Translations under genes and position numbers: made by a program
Shown here: piece by piece, positions 17,101-23,254 of the stretch
Numbering within the stretch: position 1 is the stretch's first letter
Layout of the letters: every line of letters starts with the position of its first letter
Notes under the pieces: generated by a model
The model's database searches: none
Seen by the model: only the letters and a program-made list of their open reading frames with translations
What the model was told of the DNA's origin: nothing
Source of the DNA: Bacteroidales bacterium UBA1215
GTDB taxonomy: Bacteria > Bacteroidota > Bacteroidia > Bacteroidales > WCHB1-69
NCBI GenBank assembly: GCA_002309475.1
Contig: DBXJ01000003.1
Coordinates: 1-32,939, forward strand
Reading direction: 5' to 3'
Length of the DNA: 32,939 bases

Positions 17101-18861
17101 TACTTCCACATCTACATTGACACGTGGTTGCATAATGCCGTAGCCTTTTTCCACTCGTTGTCCGTCTTTTGACAATACGGCACGATTCATAGGATGTGCC
17201 ATGGCTCCAATCAATTTGGAAGCCGTATAGAGCACCAATTGCGTATCGGTGTCTAATGTGATAATATAGGTGATTTTGGGCTTATCAGCACCAAAAGTTT
17301 GGCATTGGAACAGATTTTTCTCTTCAGTTTCTGTGAGATTGTTGAGTAATAAATCGTTGAAATCTAAAATGGCACCACGTTTTCTTTCACGACCCAAATA
17401 ACAATTTTCGCCTTGGCTGTAGAAACGTTGGCGATAGACAAAATTGAAAATATTTTTTTCGTATTTTTTGTTGAGTTTGGCAACAATTCTTGTTCCTTCT
17501 GCTATCACCTCCTCATCGTGGACAACGTGTTTACCTTTTTCTCCGGAAGCATCACCTAATAATGTGAAATACAAATTGTCAGAGAGGTTGGAAAGGTAAT
17601 ATTTTTCCAATTTTTCAAAAATGTCTTTTACTTTTTCCTTGTTTTTGAGAATAGTCGGCACTATCACCATGGTGGCGTATTCTTCGGGAATGCCCTTGTC
17701 GAAATTGAGTTTGAAAGTGCTGTGCGGTGTGTGTATGCCAAACAGAATTCGATTCATGATTTCAATCACAAATTGACTCAATGGAATGATAAGCAACACG
17801 CATGCCCACCAATCTTTCATCCACCAAGAAAGTAAGGCAGACAGCAAGATGGTAGCAACAGTCAGAATGCCGACATACCAATAGGCTCTGCGGTTGAAAT
17901 TCTTTTGTTTGAAAATATACCAGCCGACATGTTTCTTTTCTTGGTTGGCTTTTTTGACAATATCTACAACATATTGATATTCATTTATATGTAGTTTTTT
18001 TGCATTGCGAATAATTTGTGTACGATAGTCATTTTTATTATTGTCGTACATCTTTTCATACATGCCCACATCTTCTTTCATCAATTCTTGCTCGCTAAAG
18101 CTGATGTTTTCCAACAAAGTGGCATATTTGAATTTGGTGATTTTTTTCAACGAAACAAAAATGTTCATTATCAAGATGTTGTTTTGTGAATCTTCTTCCA
18201 CTTCTTGATTGAGCAAATGTTTCAGTTTTTCTTCATTGTTGCTTAATATGTCTTGAATATCGTTGTAGGTGTCGGAACTAAGATTGTCAAAGTTTTTGAT
18301 TTTAATATTCAGTTGTTCAATGTAATAGGGATTTTTTAGCAGTATCTGATCGTTGAATATTTTGTGAAAATCAATGTAGGAGTTTTCTTTTAAGTTTTTT
18401 TCAATGTTTTCTATGTAGTTTTCAGCATCTTTTTTATCTTGCAGTTTTTTGGATAGTTTTTTGGTTAGGTGATAAAGTTCTTCAATGAGAATAATTTTGA
18501 AAATTAAAAATATAAAACTAATTTCGCTATATGAAAAATAGTCATGGTGATTGTTTTGATAATCGTATAAATCTTTTAATTGGATATTTGTATCTATTTG
18601 GAAATTAGTCTTTTGCATTGACTGAAGGAGCAGGTTGTAGAGATGTTTTTTCCTTTTGAGCGGAATGCTTTTGAATGCTTTGTCCTTCAATTCTTCCCGA
18701 ATGCTTTTTTCTTGTTCGGATATCACATAATAATTGTCCAATAGCCATTCATTGGTAGTGCCGGCAATACGTTTGTTGCTCGTTTCCTGAACAAGTGTTT
18801 GGTAATATTCACTAATGAATTTTACCATATTTAAAAATTCCTTTGTTGTGAACCTTATCAT
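11155..18861 (-). CDS. ndvB: Cyclic beta-1,2-glucan synthase-like giant enzyme (GT84-GH189-like-GH94)
   Basis: This 2568-residue membrane protein has the domain order of NdvB/Cgs, which build and cyclise beta-1,2-glucan from UDP-glucose. A helical N-terminal region (1-320) is followed by two membrane helices (about 328-370). The glycosyltransferase (GT84) has TLDTDTQ with D537 and D539, then HDLLEG and HHRWTRGDWQ at 683-692. More membrane helices lie at about 725-775, 790-825 and 860-905. The middle cyclising domain (Pfam glycoamylase, GH189-like, about 910-1290) includes WGISEAGY with E1180 and HYAHHQGM near 1265. Next come two GH94 sandwich domains (from about 1340 and 1825) and a GH94 (alpha/alpha)6 domain with GDWND at 2247-2251 (Asp2251, family general acid). 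It is about 300 residues shorter than proteobacterial Cgs. M12 is an alternative start. Product cyclisation is inferred. Confidence 0.88.
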   Translation of the reverse strand: MIRFTTKEFLNMVKFISEYYQTLVQETSNKRIAGTTNEWLLDNYYVISEQEKSIREELKDKAFKSIPLKRKKHLYNLLLQSMQKTNFQIDTNIQLKDLYDYQNNHHDYFSYSEISFIFLIFKIILIEELYHLTKKLSKKLQDKKDAENYIENIEKNLKENSYIDFHKIFNDQILLKNPYYIEQLNIKIKNFDNLSSDTYNDIQDILSNNEEKLKHLLNQEVEEDSQNNILIMNIFVSLKKITKFKYATLLENISFSEQELMKEDVGMYEKMYDNNKNDYRTQIIRNAKKLHINEYQYVVDIVKKANQEKKHVGWYIFKQKNFNRRAYWYVGILTVATILLSALLSWWMKDWWACVLLIIPLSQFVIEIMNRILFGIHTPHSTFKLNFDKGIPEEYATMVIVPTILKNKEKVKDIFEKLEKYYLSNLSDNLYFTLLGDASGEKGKHVVHDEEVIAEGTRIVAKLNKKYEKNIFNFVYRQRFYSQGENCYLGRERKRGAILDFNDLLLNNLTETEEKNLFQCQTFGADKPKITYIITLDTDTQLVLYTASKLIGAMAHPMNRAVLSKDGQRVEKGYGIMQPRVNVDVEVTSKSKYAQLFSGLGGLDVYTTASFELYQDIFDEGSFCGKGIYDLKIFQHILKGRFPNNLILSHDLLEGNHIRCGLINDVELVDDSPYNYLDDAKRHHRWTRGDWQIIAWLKSTVKNEQEEIIKNPINFISKWKIFDNLRRSVSSLAILILIFYGFVFSPVNAWYFLLIIAIVIFTPIFFFLFNRITYKRKNNFYLRYYMNLLRGIIAIFYKSFIVLSILPKEAFLYTDAIVKALYRMFVSHKNLLNWITSEEAEKMTKNTLPSYFANFKANIITSIVLLALVIGFHHAALVPTIILVAIWCFAPILMFHLGKKFPNKMQHLDDKKIEEIKQIAQDTWKYFNTYISEENNYLIPDNFQDNRQEKVDYKTSPTNIGFSLVSIVCAYELNFISESEAIGKIASILETVCKLNKWEGHLYNWYNIQTLEELPPYFVSTADSGNFVASLYVVKEFLKKLHQTELISVTMRLIDQTDFKKLYNYDIDVFSIGYNRMEQRLLPYHYNNFASEARLTSFLAIAKGDVPYKHWFCLDKTLTKFKHYKGIASWYGTLFEYFMPLVYMKTYRHTLMDETYSFSIYAQREYIKEINPALPWGISEAGYNELDDAQNYKYRAFGVPYLKFQNTISNRIVISPYSSLLTISIKDKAVYENIQKFKQLGVYGTYGFYESYDYEDEVVVKAHYAHHQGMILASLTNYLTNNSIQNYFHNDKNIGSMELLLKEKAQIKPYIDLKITKFKRYQYSKTKQENDIREYDTLHDIPEMGVLSNGYYTVVINDRGLGMSRFENIYLNRYRKITNENYGLFLYIRNIANDKLWCNTFAPLNGHAENYRVIFASDRIKFIRNDDGIVTTTEITIIKDKNAEIRKITFENTTNKDITLELTSYGEVIMAPNSDDIAHRAFNGITITSSLDADKKTLIFTRKPHSHAAVDQHYFLANTLLLEEENDLKFEYETSRLQFIGRNNTTQNPSVITQRKNLSCTLGATLDPIMSIRRNIVVNAGTRTSAYLIVCFGKSVEQLMNIIDTYNNPIAIDSAFKMATVFNNIQIGKDNFKGYQMKLYNSMLKYLFQTYPTGEERINLLKQNTLTQNNLWRFGISGDLPIIYVEINDISDSILVNEILQAYEFYKTRAIYLDVIILIRKNDNMQTLRKHIQDLVNKVYYFNYFHNAIGNIYTISEDDVSADEMILFQTVARLSLKTNKGKSLEALVSENDAKLQSIANKTIYPVLPAVDDNKKPKDLVYYNGYGGFLNDGKEYYIDQIDTPTPWTNVIANQKFGFITTNSMSGFTYAVNSQGFKLTSWSNDMVSDPASEIILINKQKFVPQSCIHGLGYSSFYLKTTDFQISICLFTPVNDMVKYYIVSIDNLTDKKQNIDIDFIIRIVLGNTEEKNARHLIAEWNKEANRVYFRNAYDKKFANCHAFMSSTEQVADMNIYDPFNKSISINIDIDANTQKEFSFLLGCERDNELIPVRTMDEIKQEKQYVIDYWQRKLSVFEIHTPDKSLNYVLNNWYLYQTYASRLYARAGFYQVGGAFGFRDQLQDVMCVSYSAPEYARQQIIRHASHQFPEGDVLHWWHDDMNFGARTTFSDDYLWLIYVTYEYMRITGDYNILNEIVPYIDGDKLNEHENERGISFHTSEQKDSLYLHLKACINKATRQYGIHGLPLMGCGDWNDGMNRVGEKGKGESVWVAFFMIDLLKKMCEVAVIQHDESYIDFCKEHIDKLTAAIQQNAWDGQWFLRAFFDNGDALGSRNNMECQIDLLCQSWSLLTDTATEEQKKSIIRETEIRLVDREHNIIKLLTPPFKHSKNNPGYIMDYVEGIRENGGQYTHASMWYIMALLKEGLVDKAYQYYAMINPINRTTTISDVLKYKVEPYCIAADIYANPLHVGRGGWTWYTGSSGWAYKTGLEYLLGFQKFGDKLRLRPKIPSYWNEFNLKYRYMDTIYLINVIRTEADSQNTDILGFYLDGNVVKGDTVLLVNDQQEHKIRIEF

Positions 18862-18883
18862 AAGTAATGCTTATTAAAACTTG

Positions 18884-18891
18884 CAAAGATA
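18884..18891 (-). promoter_or_regulatory. -7 box of the glucan synthase gene
   Basis: The minus strand reads TATCTTTG followed by CA, matching TAnnTTTG, and lies 22 bases before the ATG at 18861. This supports 18861 as the start and predicts a leader of about 15-17 bases. No clear -33 TTG is found at the usual distance. Confidence 0.55.
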
Positions 18892-18900
18892 CTAAAAATT

Positions 18901-18963
18901 GTTAAAATAGACGTTGTTTGAACCAAAAAAATATATTATCGGTTCAATATTTTATGTTTTAAC
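18901..18963. repeat. Two-part inverted repeat between divergent promoters
   Basis: The inner arms TTGAACC (18918-18924) and GGTTCAA (18941-18947) are perfect and 16 bases apart. Outer arms GTTAAAA (18901-18907) and TTTTAAC (18957-18963) are also perfect and share the same centre, with non-matching bases between the two sets. The element sits just upstream of the -7 box of the glucan synthase gene and about 100 bases upstream of that for the 19102 gene. It could be a binding site for a dimeric regulator or a cruciform-forming stretch. Confidence 0.45.
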
Positions 18964-19059
18964 AGCAAGAAAACCTGTCAAGTACTCTTAATTTTTATAA
19001 TTGTTAAGTGATGATTAATAAATTTTGAGATAAAACAAGTTTCGTATTCATTATTATTG

Positions 19060-19067
19060 TATTTTTG
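19060..19067 (+). promoter_or_regulatory. -7 box for the T9SS type A protein gene
   Basis: TATTTTTG followed by CAAAAA matches TAnnTTTG and lies 34 bases before the ATG at 19102. An almost identical box stands at 20075. No good -33 TTG is present at 17-23 bases upstream. Confidence 0.5.
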
Positions 19068-19101
19068 CAAAAATTTATTTATAAACTATATTTGAAAAAC
19101 T

Positions 19102-20049
19102 ATGAAAAAAGTATTATTAGCTTGTTTATTGTGCATTTATGGAATGGTTGATGCCCAACCCTTTGAACATTTCTTTAACAAAAATATAATAGAGTATCAT
19201 CTATATGTACCCAATGAAGTGTGGGGTGGTAGAAAGGAGAATCCGTGTTGGGAAGCCGGACTGACTTATATAGATTATATTTATAGAGAAGATACCGCCT
19301 ACTTTAACAATGTTTGTTACTATAAATATTATTGGGGACCACGCGGATCTTATATAGGTGCGTACTTACGAGAGGATACCACTTGCGGAAAAATATATCG
19401 ATATTATCCTTATTTAGACACAGAGTATGTATGGTGTGACATGTCTTTAAATGTTGGGGATACTTTCTTTTTGCCTACCTTCAATGATCGTATGTATTGG
19501 TATGAAGAGCAAGGTACACAATTGGTAGTAGATTCCATAGCCTATATTAATGGGAAAAAAATAATATACTTTCCTTATATCGGTACTTCACGGATGTGGT
19601 ATGATGAATATTTTTTTAAAGATCAAACAATTGTTAAATTAAGTTTTATAGAAGGAATTGGTCCTACCTATGGACCTTCGGGTTGTACAAATAGTAGATC
19701 ATGGCCAGATGAATCCTTGAGTTTTTTATTATGTGTACATGTAAATGATTCCCTTGAATTTATTGCAAATCCCAATGTCGGATGCAATATTGATTATGTA
19801 CCTGTTGAAGAACAAACTTCTTCTCAATATATTCAAATTCATCCCAATCCTGCTAAAGATTATATCTATATAAACCTTCCGGAAAAAGAGATAAAAAGTA
19901 TCAAATTATACAATTTACTAGGAGTTTTGTTGAAAGAACAAAAAAGTAATACTGCAAATATGGACATTTCCTCTTTGTCGGTAGGAATGTATTTGTTGTC
20001 TATTGAAACAGACCAATATCTTGTAACTAAAAAAATTGTGAAAGAATAA
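19102..20049 (+). CDS. Secreted protein with T9SS type A sorting domain
   Basis: This 315-residue protein is predicted to be exported by type IX secretion and attached to the surface. It has a signal peptide (1-19, ending MVDAQ), a central part of about 220 residues rich in Tyr, Trp and Asp with five Cys that I do not recognise, and a C-terminal type A sorting domain (about 244-315). That domain shows IHPNPAKDYIYIN, IKLYNLLG, and MDISSLSVGMYLLSIET ending in KKIVKE. The central region resembles uncharacterised T9SS cargo seen in multiple copies in many Bacteroidota. It is AT-rich and flanked by a lipoprotein of similar composition, which suggests an accessory region. Confidence 0.85.
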   Translation: MKKVLLACLLCIYGMVDAQPFEHFFNKNIIEYHLYVPNEVWGGRKENPCWEAGLTYIDYIYREDTAYFNNVCYYKYYWGPRGSYIGAYLREDTTCGKIYRYYPYLDTEYVWCDMSLNVGDTFFLPTFNDRMYWYEEQGTQLVVDSIAYINGKKIIYFPYIGTSRMWYDEYFFKDQTIVKLSFIEGIGPTYGPSGCTNSRSWPDESLSFLLCVHVNDSLEFIANPNVGCNIDYVPVEEQTSSQYIQIHPNPAKDYIYINLPEKEIKSIKLYNLLGVLLKEQKSNTANMDISSLSVGMYLLSIETDQYLVTKKIVKE

Positions 20050-20074
20050 AAATTAGAGGTTGCTTATATTAATG

Positions 20075-20082
20075 TATTTTTG
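20075..20082 (+). promoter_or_regulatory. -7 box upstream of the small lipoprotein gene
   Basis: TATTTTTG followed by CAAAAA matches TAnnTTTG. It lies 105 bases before the ATG at 20188, so the transcript would have a leader of about 100 bases in which I see no clear structure. A TTG at 20060-20062 is only 12 bases away, shorter than the usual spacing. Confidence 0.4.
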
Positions 20083-20187
20083 CAAAAAAATGTTTAACAA
20101 AAGTTGCATTTGTGACTTGAATGTAGTAGACAAATTAACAATTATAAAGGTTTTTTCTTTGGAACACTTAACACACGATAAATATTT

Positions 20188-20760
20188 ATGAAAGTATTTT
20201 TCAATATTATTTGCATAACAATTATAATATGTACACTATTTGGTTGTAGAAATACTACTCCGCCTAATGAAAATCATATAGAGAAAAAAGATTCCACACT
20301 AATAAAAGATTCTGTTTTATTAGAAAAAACTTTATCTTTTTTTAATCATGTGGATACAATTGGTGTTCTTCCTATTGGTATTCAAGATATACTAATAATT
20401 AATTTTGATAGTATAGAATATCGACATAGTAAATATATGAGAATATACATATATATTGCCCCATATTTTGATGATACGACTAATATAACTGCCGGTTATT
20501 TATTTGATGACAAAAAGAAATCTTATCCGACTGTTATAGTAGATTCAATGAAAATAGGAACTTCATTCTATAATAATATTGGCATTGATAAAACTATCAT
20601 TGACAAATTTTATTGTAATACAGACGATTGTAAATATAAGTGGTTTAAGTATGATAGTTTGTGCAAACCATGGACATGTATAGGTTTTGGTTATTATGTA
20701 GTTGAATATATGCCAGAGCGTTTGATGCAAAATGAAGTGTTTGTTATTAATGCACAATAA
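20188..20760 (+). CDS. Small lipoprotein of unknown function
   Basis: This 190-residue protein has a lipoprotein signal peptide with lipobox LFGC and acceptor Cys20, followed by a polar linker rich in Asn, Glu and Lys. The remainder is beta-rich with many Ile, Tyr and Asp residues and two Cys close together (YCNTDDCKYKW). I do not recognise the family. The base composition is very AT-rich, more so than its flanks. The reading frame continues open for 42 codons past the TAA stop, with a visibly less AT-rich composition, so the gene may be a truncated form of a longer one or the product of a recombination at its 3' end. Confidence 0.75.
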   Translation: MKVFFNIICITIIICTLFGCRNTTPPNENHIEKKDSTLIKDSVLLEKTLSFFNHVDTIGVLPIGIQDILIINFDSIEYRHSKYMRIYIYIAPYFDDTTNITAGYLFDDKKKSYPTVIVDSMKIGTSFYNNIGIDKTIIDKFYCNTDDCKYKWFKYDSLCKPWTCIGFGYYVVEYMPERLMQNEVFVINAQ

Positions 20761-20889
20761 ATCAAACAAATAACCAACACCAAAACCCACACAATAAACG
20801 AGGCAGGAAAACGTTATACTATTGATTATTATCCCAACCAACAGCGGGCTATGACCACCTACACCCAATATCATTGTGGATATTGTTAG
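20761..20889 (+). pseudogene. In-frame coding-like fragment after the lipoprotein stop
   Basis: Directly after the TAA at 20758-20760 the same frame stays open for 42 codons to a TAG at 20887-20889. The translation contains INEAGKRYTIDYYPNQQRA and ends TQYHCGYC, with no plausible start codon of its own near the front. Codons here often end in C (acc, aac, tac), unlike the AT-rich lipoprotein gene upstream. It looks like the tail of another coding sequence, either left by a deletion or recombination or read after the lipoprotein by stop readthrough. I cannot name the parent family. Confidence 0.4.
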
Positions 20890-20970
20890 TTTTTAGCAAA
20901 AGTTTTTGAATAGAATTTTGTCTTAATAAAAATAAATGACTTGGAGCGATATTTGCATTGAATAAATTGT

Positions 20971-20978
20971 TATCTTTG
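20971..20978 (+). promoter_or_regulatory. -7 box of the tlpA-like/aat transcript
   Basis: TATCTTTG followed by CAG matches TAnnTTTG, 36 bases before the ATG at 21014. A TTTG at 20952-20955 lies 15 bases upstream and may be the -33 element, although the spacing is short. Confidence 0.6.
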
Positions 20979-21013
20979 CAGATTGTAATCTTTTGTAGAA
21001 AAAACAGACAAAA

Positions 21014-22078
21014 ATGAAGAAAGTTAGTTTAATATTGGTGGCATTTTTGATGACTTATGCCCTTATTGCCGGCACTCCCGTTTCCATGAAAGGAGTGGTG
21101 TATAATGTGACAGTTCAAGACAGTATCATTTTAATCAATCCTTTTGCTCAACAAAATCAGCAAAAAGTGGAAGTTGCCTATTTGGATAAAAAAGGCAATT
21201 ACAAGTTTTCATTTATGCCAAAAGAAATAGGCTTTTATTATGTCAATATTGCTCCGAGAGTCAATGTCTTGGTAGTGTTGAGTCCGGGCAAAACCGCCAT
21301 AGTGGATATGGATGCCACCACAGGTATTATTCAAAAGGTGGAAAACAGTGAAGAAAACGAACTTTTCCGTCAGTATCAGATGCTGTCATACGAAGCAGAA
21401 CAAAACAAAAAAGCCGTCAACGAGGGTCAAATGAAAGGTTCTGTAGAAGAAATCGAAGGCAGATTGATGGTGGCCAAACAACAATTGTGTTTGCAAAATG
21501 CAGGTAATTATACAACAGCGGTGTTGGTGGATTATTTTCCGAAGGAAACAAATTTTGCATTGATAGACACTTTAATGGAGGCATTGCATGCAAAATATGC
21601 CGGCAATGGTTTTATTAACGCCAAATACAACAATTGGATGTCGTTCAAGAAAACAGCAGTCGGTCAAACAGCACCGGAAATTTCCTTGCCGGACACCAAC
21701 GGAAAAATTTTCAGTTTGTCATCCTTGAAAGGACATGTTGTCATTGTGGATTTCTGGGCATCATGGTGTGGTCCGTGCCGTAGAGAAAATCCCAACATGG
21801 TTCGCATTTACGATACCTATCATGCCTATGGTTTGGAAATTTTAGGTGTATCATTAGACAGAGACAAAACACAATGGCTTGCCGCTATCAATAAAGACGG
21901 CTTGCACTGGAATCACGTGAGTGATTTGAAATATTGGAGTTCGGCGGCGGCTGCCGATTATGGCGTTCAAAGCATTCCTTCCACCTTCATTTTGGATAAA
22001 GACGGCCATATTGTGGCAAAAGGTCTTCGCGGTTATGAATTGGAGGCAAAAGTGAGAGAATTGCTGCAGATAGAATAA
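21014..22078 (+). CDS. TlpA-like thiol-disulfide oxidoreductase with DUF4369-like N-terminal domain
   Basis: This 354-residue periplasmic or membrane-associated redox protein has a signal peptide (1-20), a beta-rich DUF4369-type domain (about 22-115), a helical linker (about 118-205) and a thioredoxin-like AhpC/TSA domain (about 215-354). The active site is WCGPC at residues 251-255, inside VDFWASWCGPCRREN. The cis-Pro region is IPSTFILDKDG. This layout is typical of Bacteroidota TlpA/ResA-like proteins, which reduce periplasmic disulfides, for instance in cytochrome maturation; the partner here cannot be told. It starts an operon with aat, which begins 1 base after its stop. Confidence 0.92.
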   Translation: MKKVSLILVAFLMTYALIAGTPVSMKGVVYNVTVQDSIILINPFAQQNQQKVEVAYLDKKGNYKFSFMPKEIGFYYVNIAPRVNVLVVLSPGKTAIVDMDATTGIIQKVENSEENELFRQYQMLSYEAEQNKKAVNEGQMKGSVEEIEGRLMVAKQQLCLQNAGNYTTAVLVDYFPKETNFALIDTLMEALHAKYAGNGFINAKYNNWMSFKKTAVGQTAPEISLPDTNGKIFSLSSLKGHVVIVDFWASWCGPCRRENPNMVRIYDTYHAYGLEILGVSLDRDKTQWLAAINKDGLHWNHVSDLKYWSSAAAADYGVQSIPSTFILDKDGHIVAKGLRGYELEAKVRELLQIE

Positions 22079-22079
22079 T

Positions 22080-22787
22080 ATGGAAGAATCGCTGCCTGTC
22101 AATTTAATAGATACGCCATCCTATTATTTTCCGAATATATCCCAATTAGATTTTACCGAAGAGACTTTGGTGGCATATTCGTTTGATGCTTCCATAGACC
22201 GCATGGTGGAAGCGTATAGGCAGGGTTGCTATTTGATGCCTATTGACAGCTATGAACCTTTGTTGTTTTGGTGGGCCAATGCTCCTCGTTTGATAATTAT
22301 TCCCGAGGAGGCAAAATTTTCCAAGTCTTTGCGGCAATTGTTACGAAAAAATTGCTATCAAGTGAAAATTGACACCCGTTTTGAAGAAGTGGTGCAAAAT
22401 TGCAAAAATATGGAGCGGGAAGGTGCTTGGATAAATGAGAAAGTTGTTGAAACCTATCTTAATATGCACGAAGCCGGCTATTCACACTCGGTGGAAGTAT
22501 ATCGGGATGGAAAAATGGTGGGAGGTTTGTTCGGAACAAGCATAGGTGCCATGTTTGCAGGTGAATCAATGTTCCATTTGGAAAGCAATACCTCTAAAAT
22601 TGCTTTCTATTATTTGATGCAGGTTCTTCCTGAATTAAATATTCAATTTGTGGATTGTCAGCAAGTGTCAAAACATTTCTTAGAATGGGGTGGCAGAGTG
22701 GTATCCTGCAGGGATTTTTATGCTCGTTTGCACGATGCTTTACAAATGCCCACTCAACAATATAAGTGGACTCGTTTGTTAGCTTAG
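22080..22787 (+). CDS. aat: Leucyl/phenylalanyl-tRNA--protein transferase
   Basis: This 235-residue cytoplasmic enzyme transfers Leu or Phe from aminoacyl-tRNA to proteins with N-terminal Lys or Arg, marking them for ClpAP/ClpS degradation in the N-end rule pathway. The sequence has the family motifs FWWANAPRLIIIPEE, GAWINEKVVETY, AGYSHSVEVYRDGKMVGGLFG, FAGESMFHLESNTSK and FVDCQQVSKHFLEWGGR. The length is normal. It starts 1 base after the TlpA-like gene and is probably co-transcribed with it. Its stop overlaps by 4 bases the stop of the convergent membrane protein gene at 22784. Confidence 0.95.
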   Translation: MEESLPVNLIDTPSYYFPNISQLDFTEETLVAYSFDASIDRMVEAYRQGCYLMPIDSYEPLLFWWANAPRLIIIPEEAKFSKSLRQLLRKNCYQVKIDTRFEEVVQNCKNMEREGAWINEKVVETYLNMHEAGYSHSVEVYRDGKMVGGLFGTSIGAMFAGESMFHLESNTSKIAFYYLMQVLPELNIQFVDCQQVSKHFLEWGGRVVSCRDFYARLHDALQMPTQQYKWTRLLA

Positions 22788-23251
22788 TTATCCCGAGTCA
22801 ATATTTGTTTAAATTGTTTGATTTTGAAATATTTTTTACGAATGATAAGTTCGTAGATTATCCAAATGGCGAAATAGCCGTTGGTGGCTATTTGATAAAT
22901 AAGATGAGCATTTGCCGGCAGCCAGTCGGGATGAAATGACTTAAGAATCCAATCGGCTATCCATAATAGTATGTCAATGGTGAATAAAATATCCCAAACA
23001 GCCTCTCTGTCGGAAAATTCCACCACATTCTCCACACCGGTTTCAATATGTATGTCTGTCTCGCTACCGAAGGTTGGCACCATACTCATAATTTGCAAGT
23101 GAAATAGTCCTTGTGGAATTTTTATGCTGACAGATTTGTCTTTCATAATACCTAAAAATTGCCCGTTGATAAAAATTTTGTGGGGCATCGGTAAAGAGAA
23201 TCTGCCTCTTTGGTCTCTGATGGTGAGGATAGAATAATCTTGTTTTTCCAT
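22784..23251 (-). CDS. Small two-helix membrane protein of unknown function
   Basis: This 155-residue protein has a soluble N-terminal part of about 75 residues with a beta pattern (HKIFINGQFLGIMKDKS, then SIKIPQGLFHLQI) resembling PEGA-like or DUF2846-like sugar- or lipid-facing domains. Two membrane helices follow at about 84-104 and 117-138, then a basic C-terminus (IRKKYFKIKQFKQI). I do not recognise the family. It begins 3 bases after the stop of the GT2 glycosyltransferase gene, so the pair probably forms one transcript, and the product may act with that enzyme at the inner membrane. The stop overlaps the convergent aat stop. Confidence 0.75.
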   Translation of the reverse strand: MEKQDYSILTIRDQRGRFSLPMPHKIFINGQFLGIMKDKSVSIKIPQGLFHLQIMSMVPTFGSETDIHIETGVENVVEFSDREAVWDILFTIDILLWIADWILKSFHPDWLPANAHLIYQIATNGYFAIWIIYELIIRKKYFKIKQFKQILTRDN

Positions 23252-23254
23252 TGT

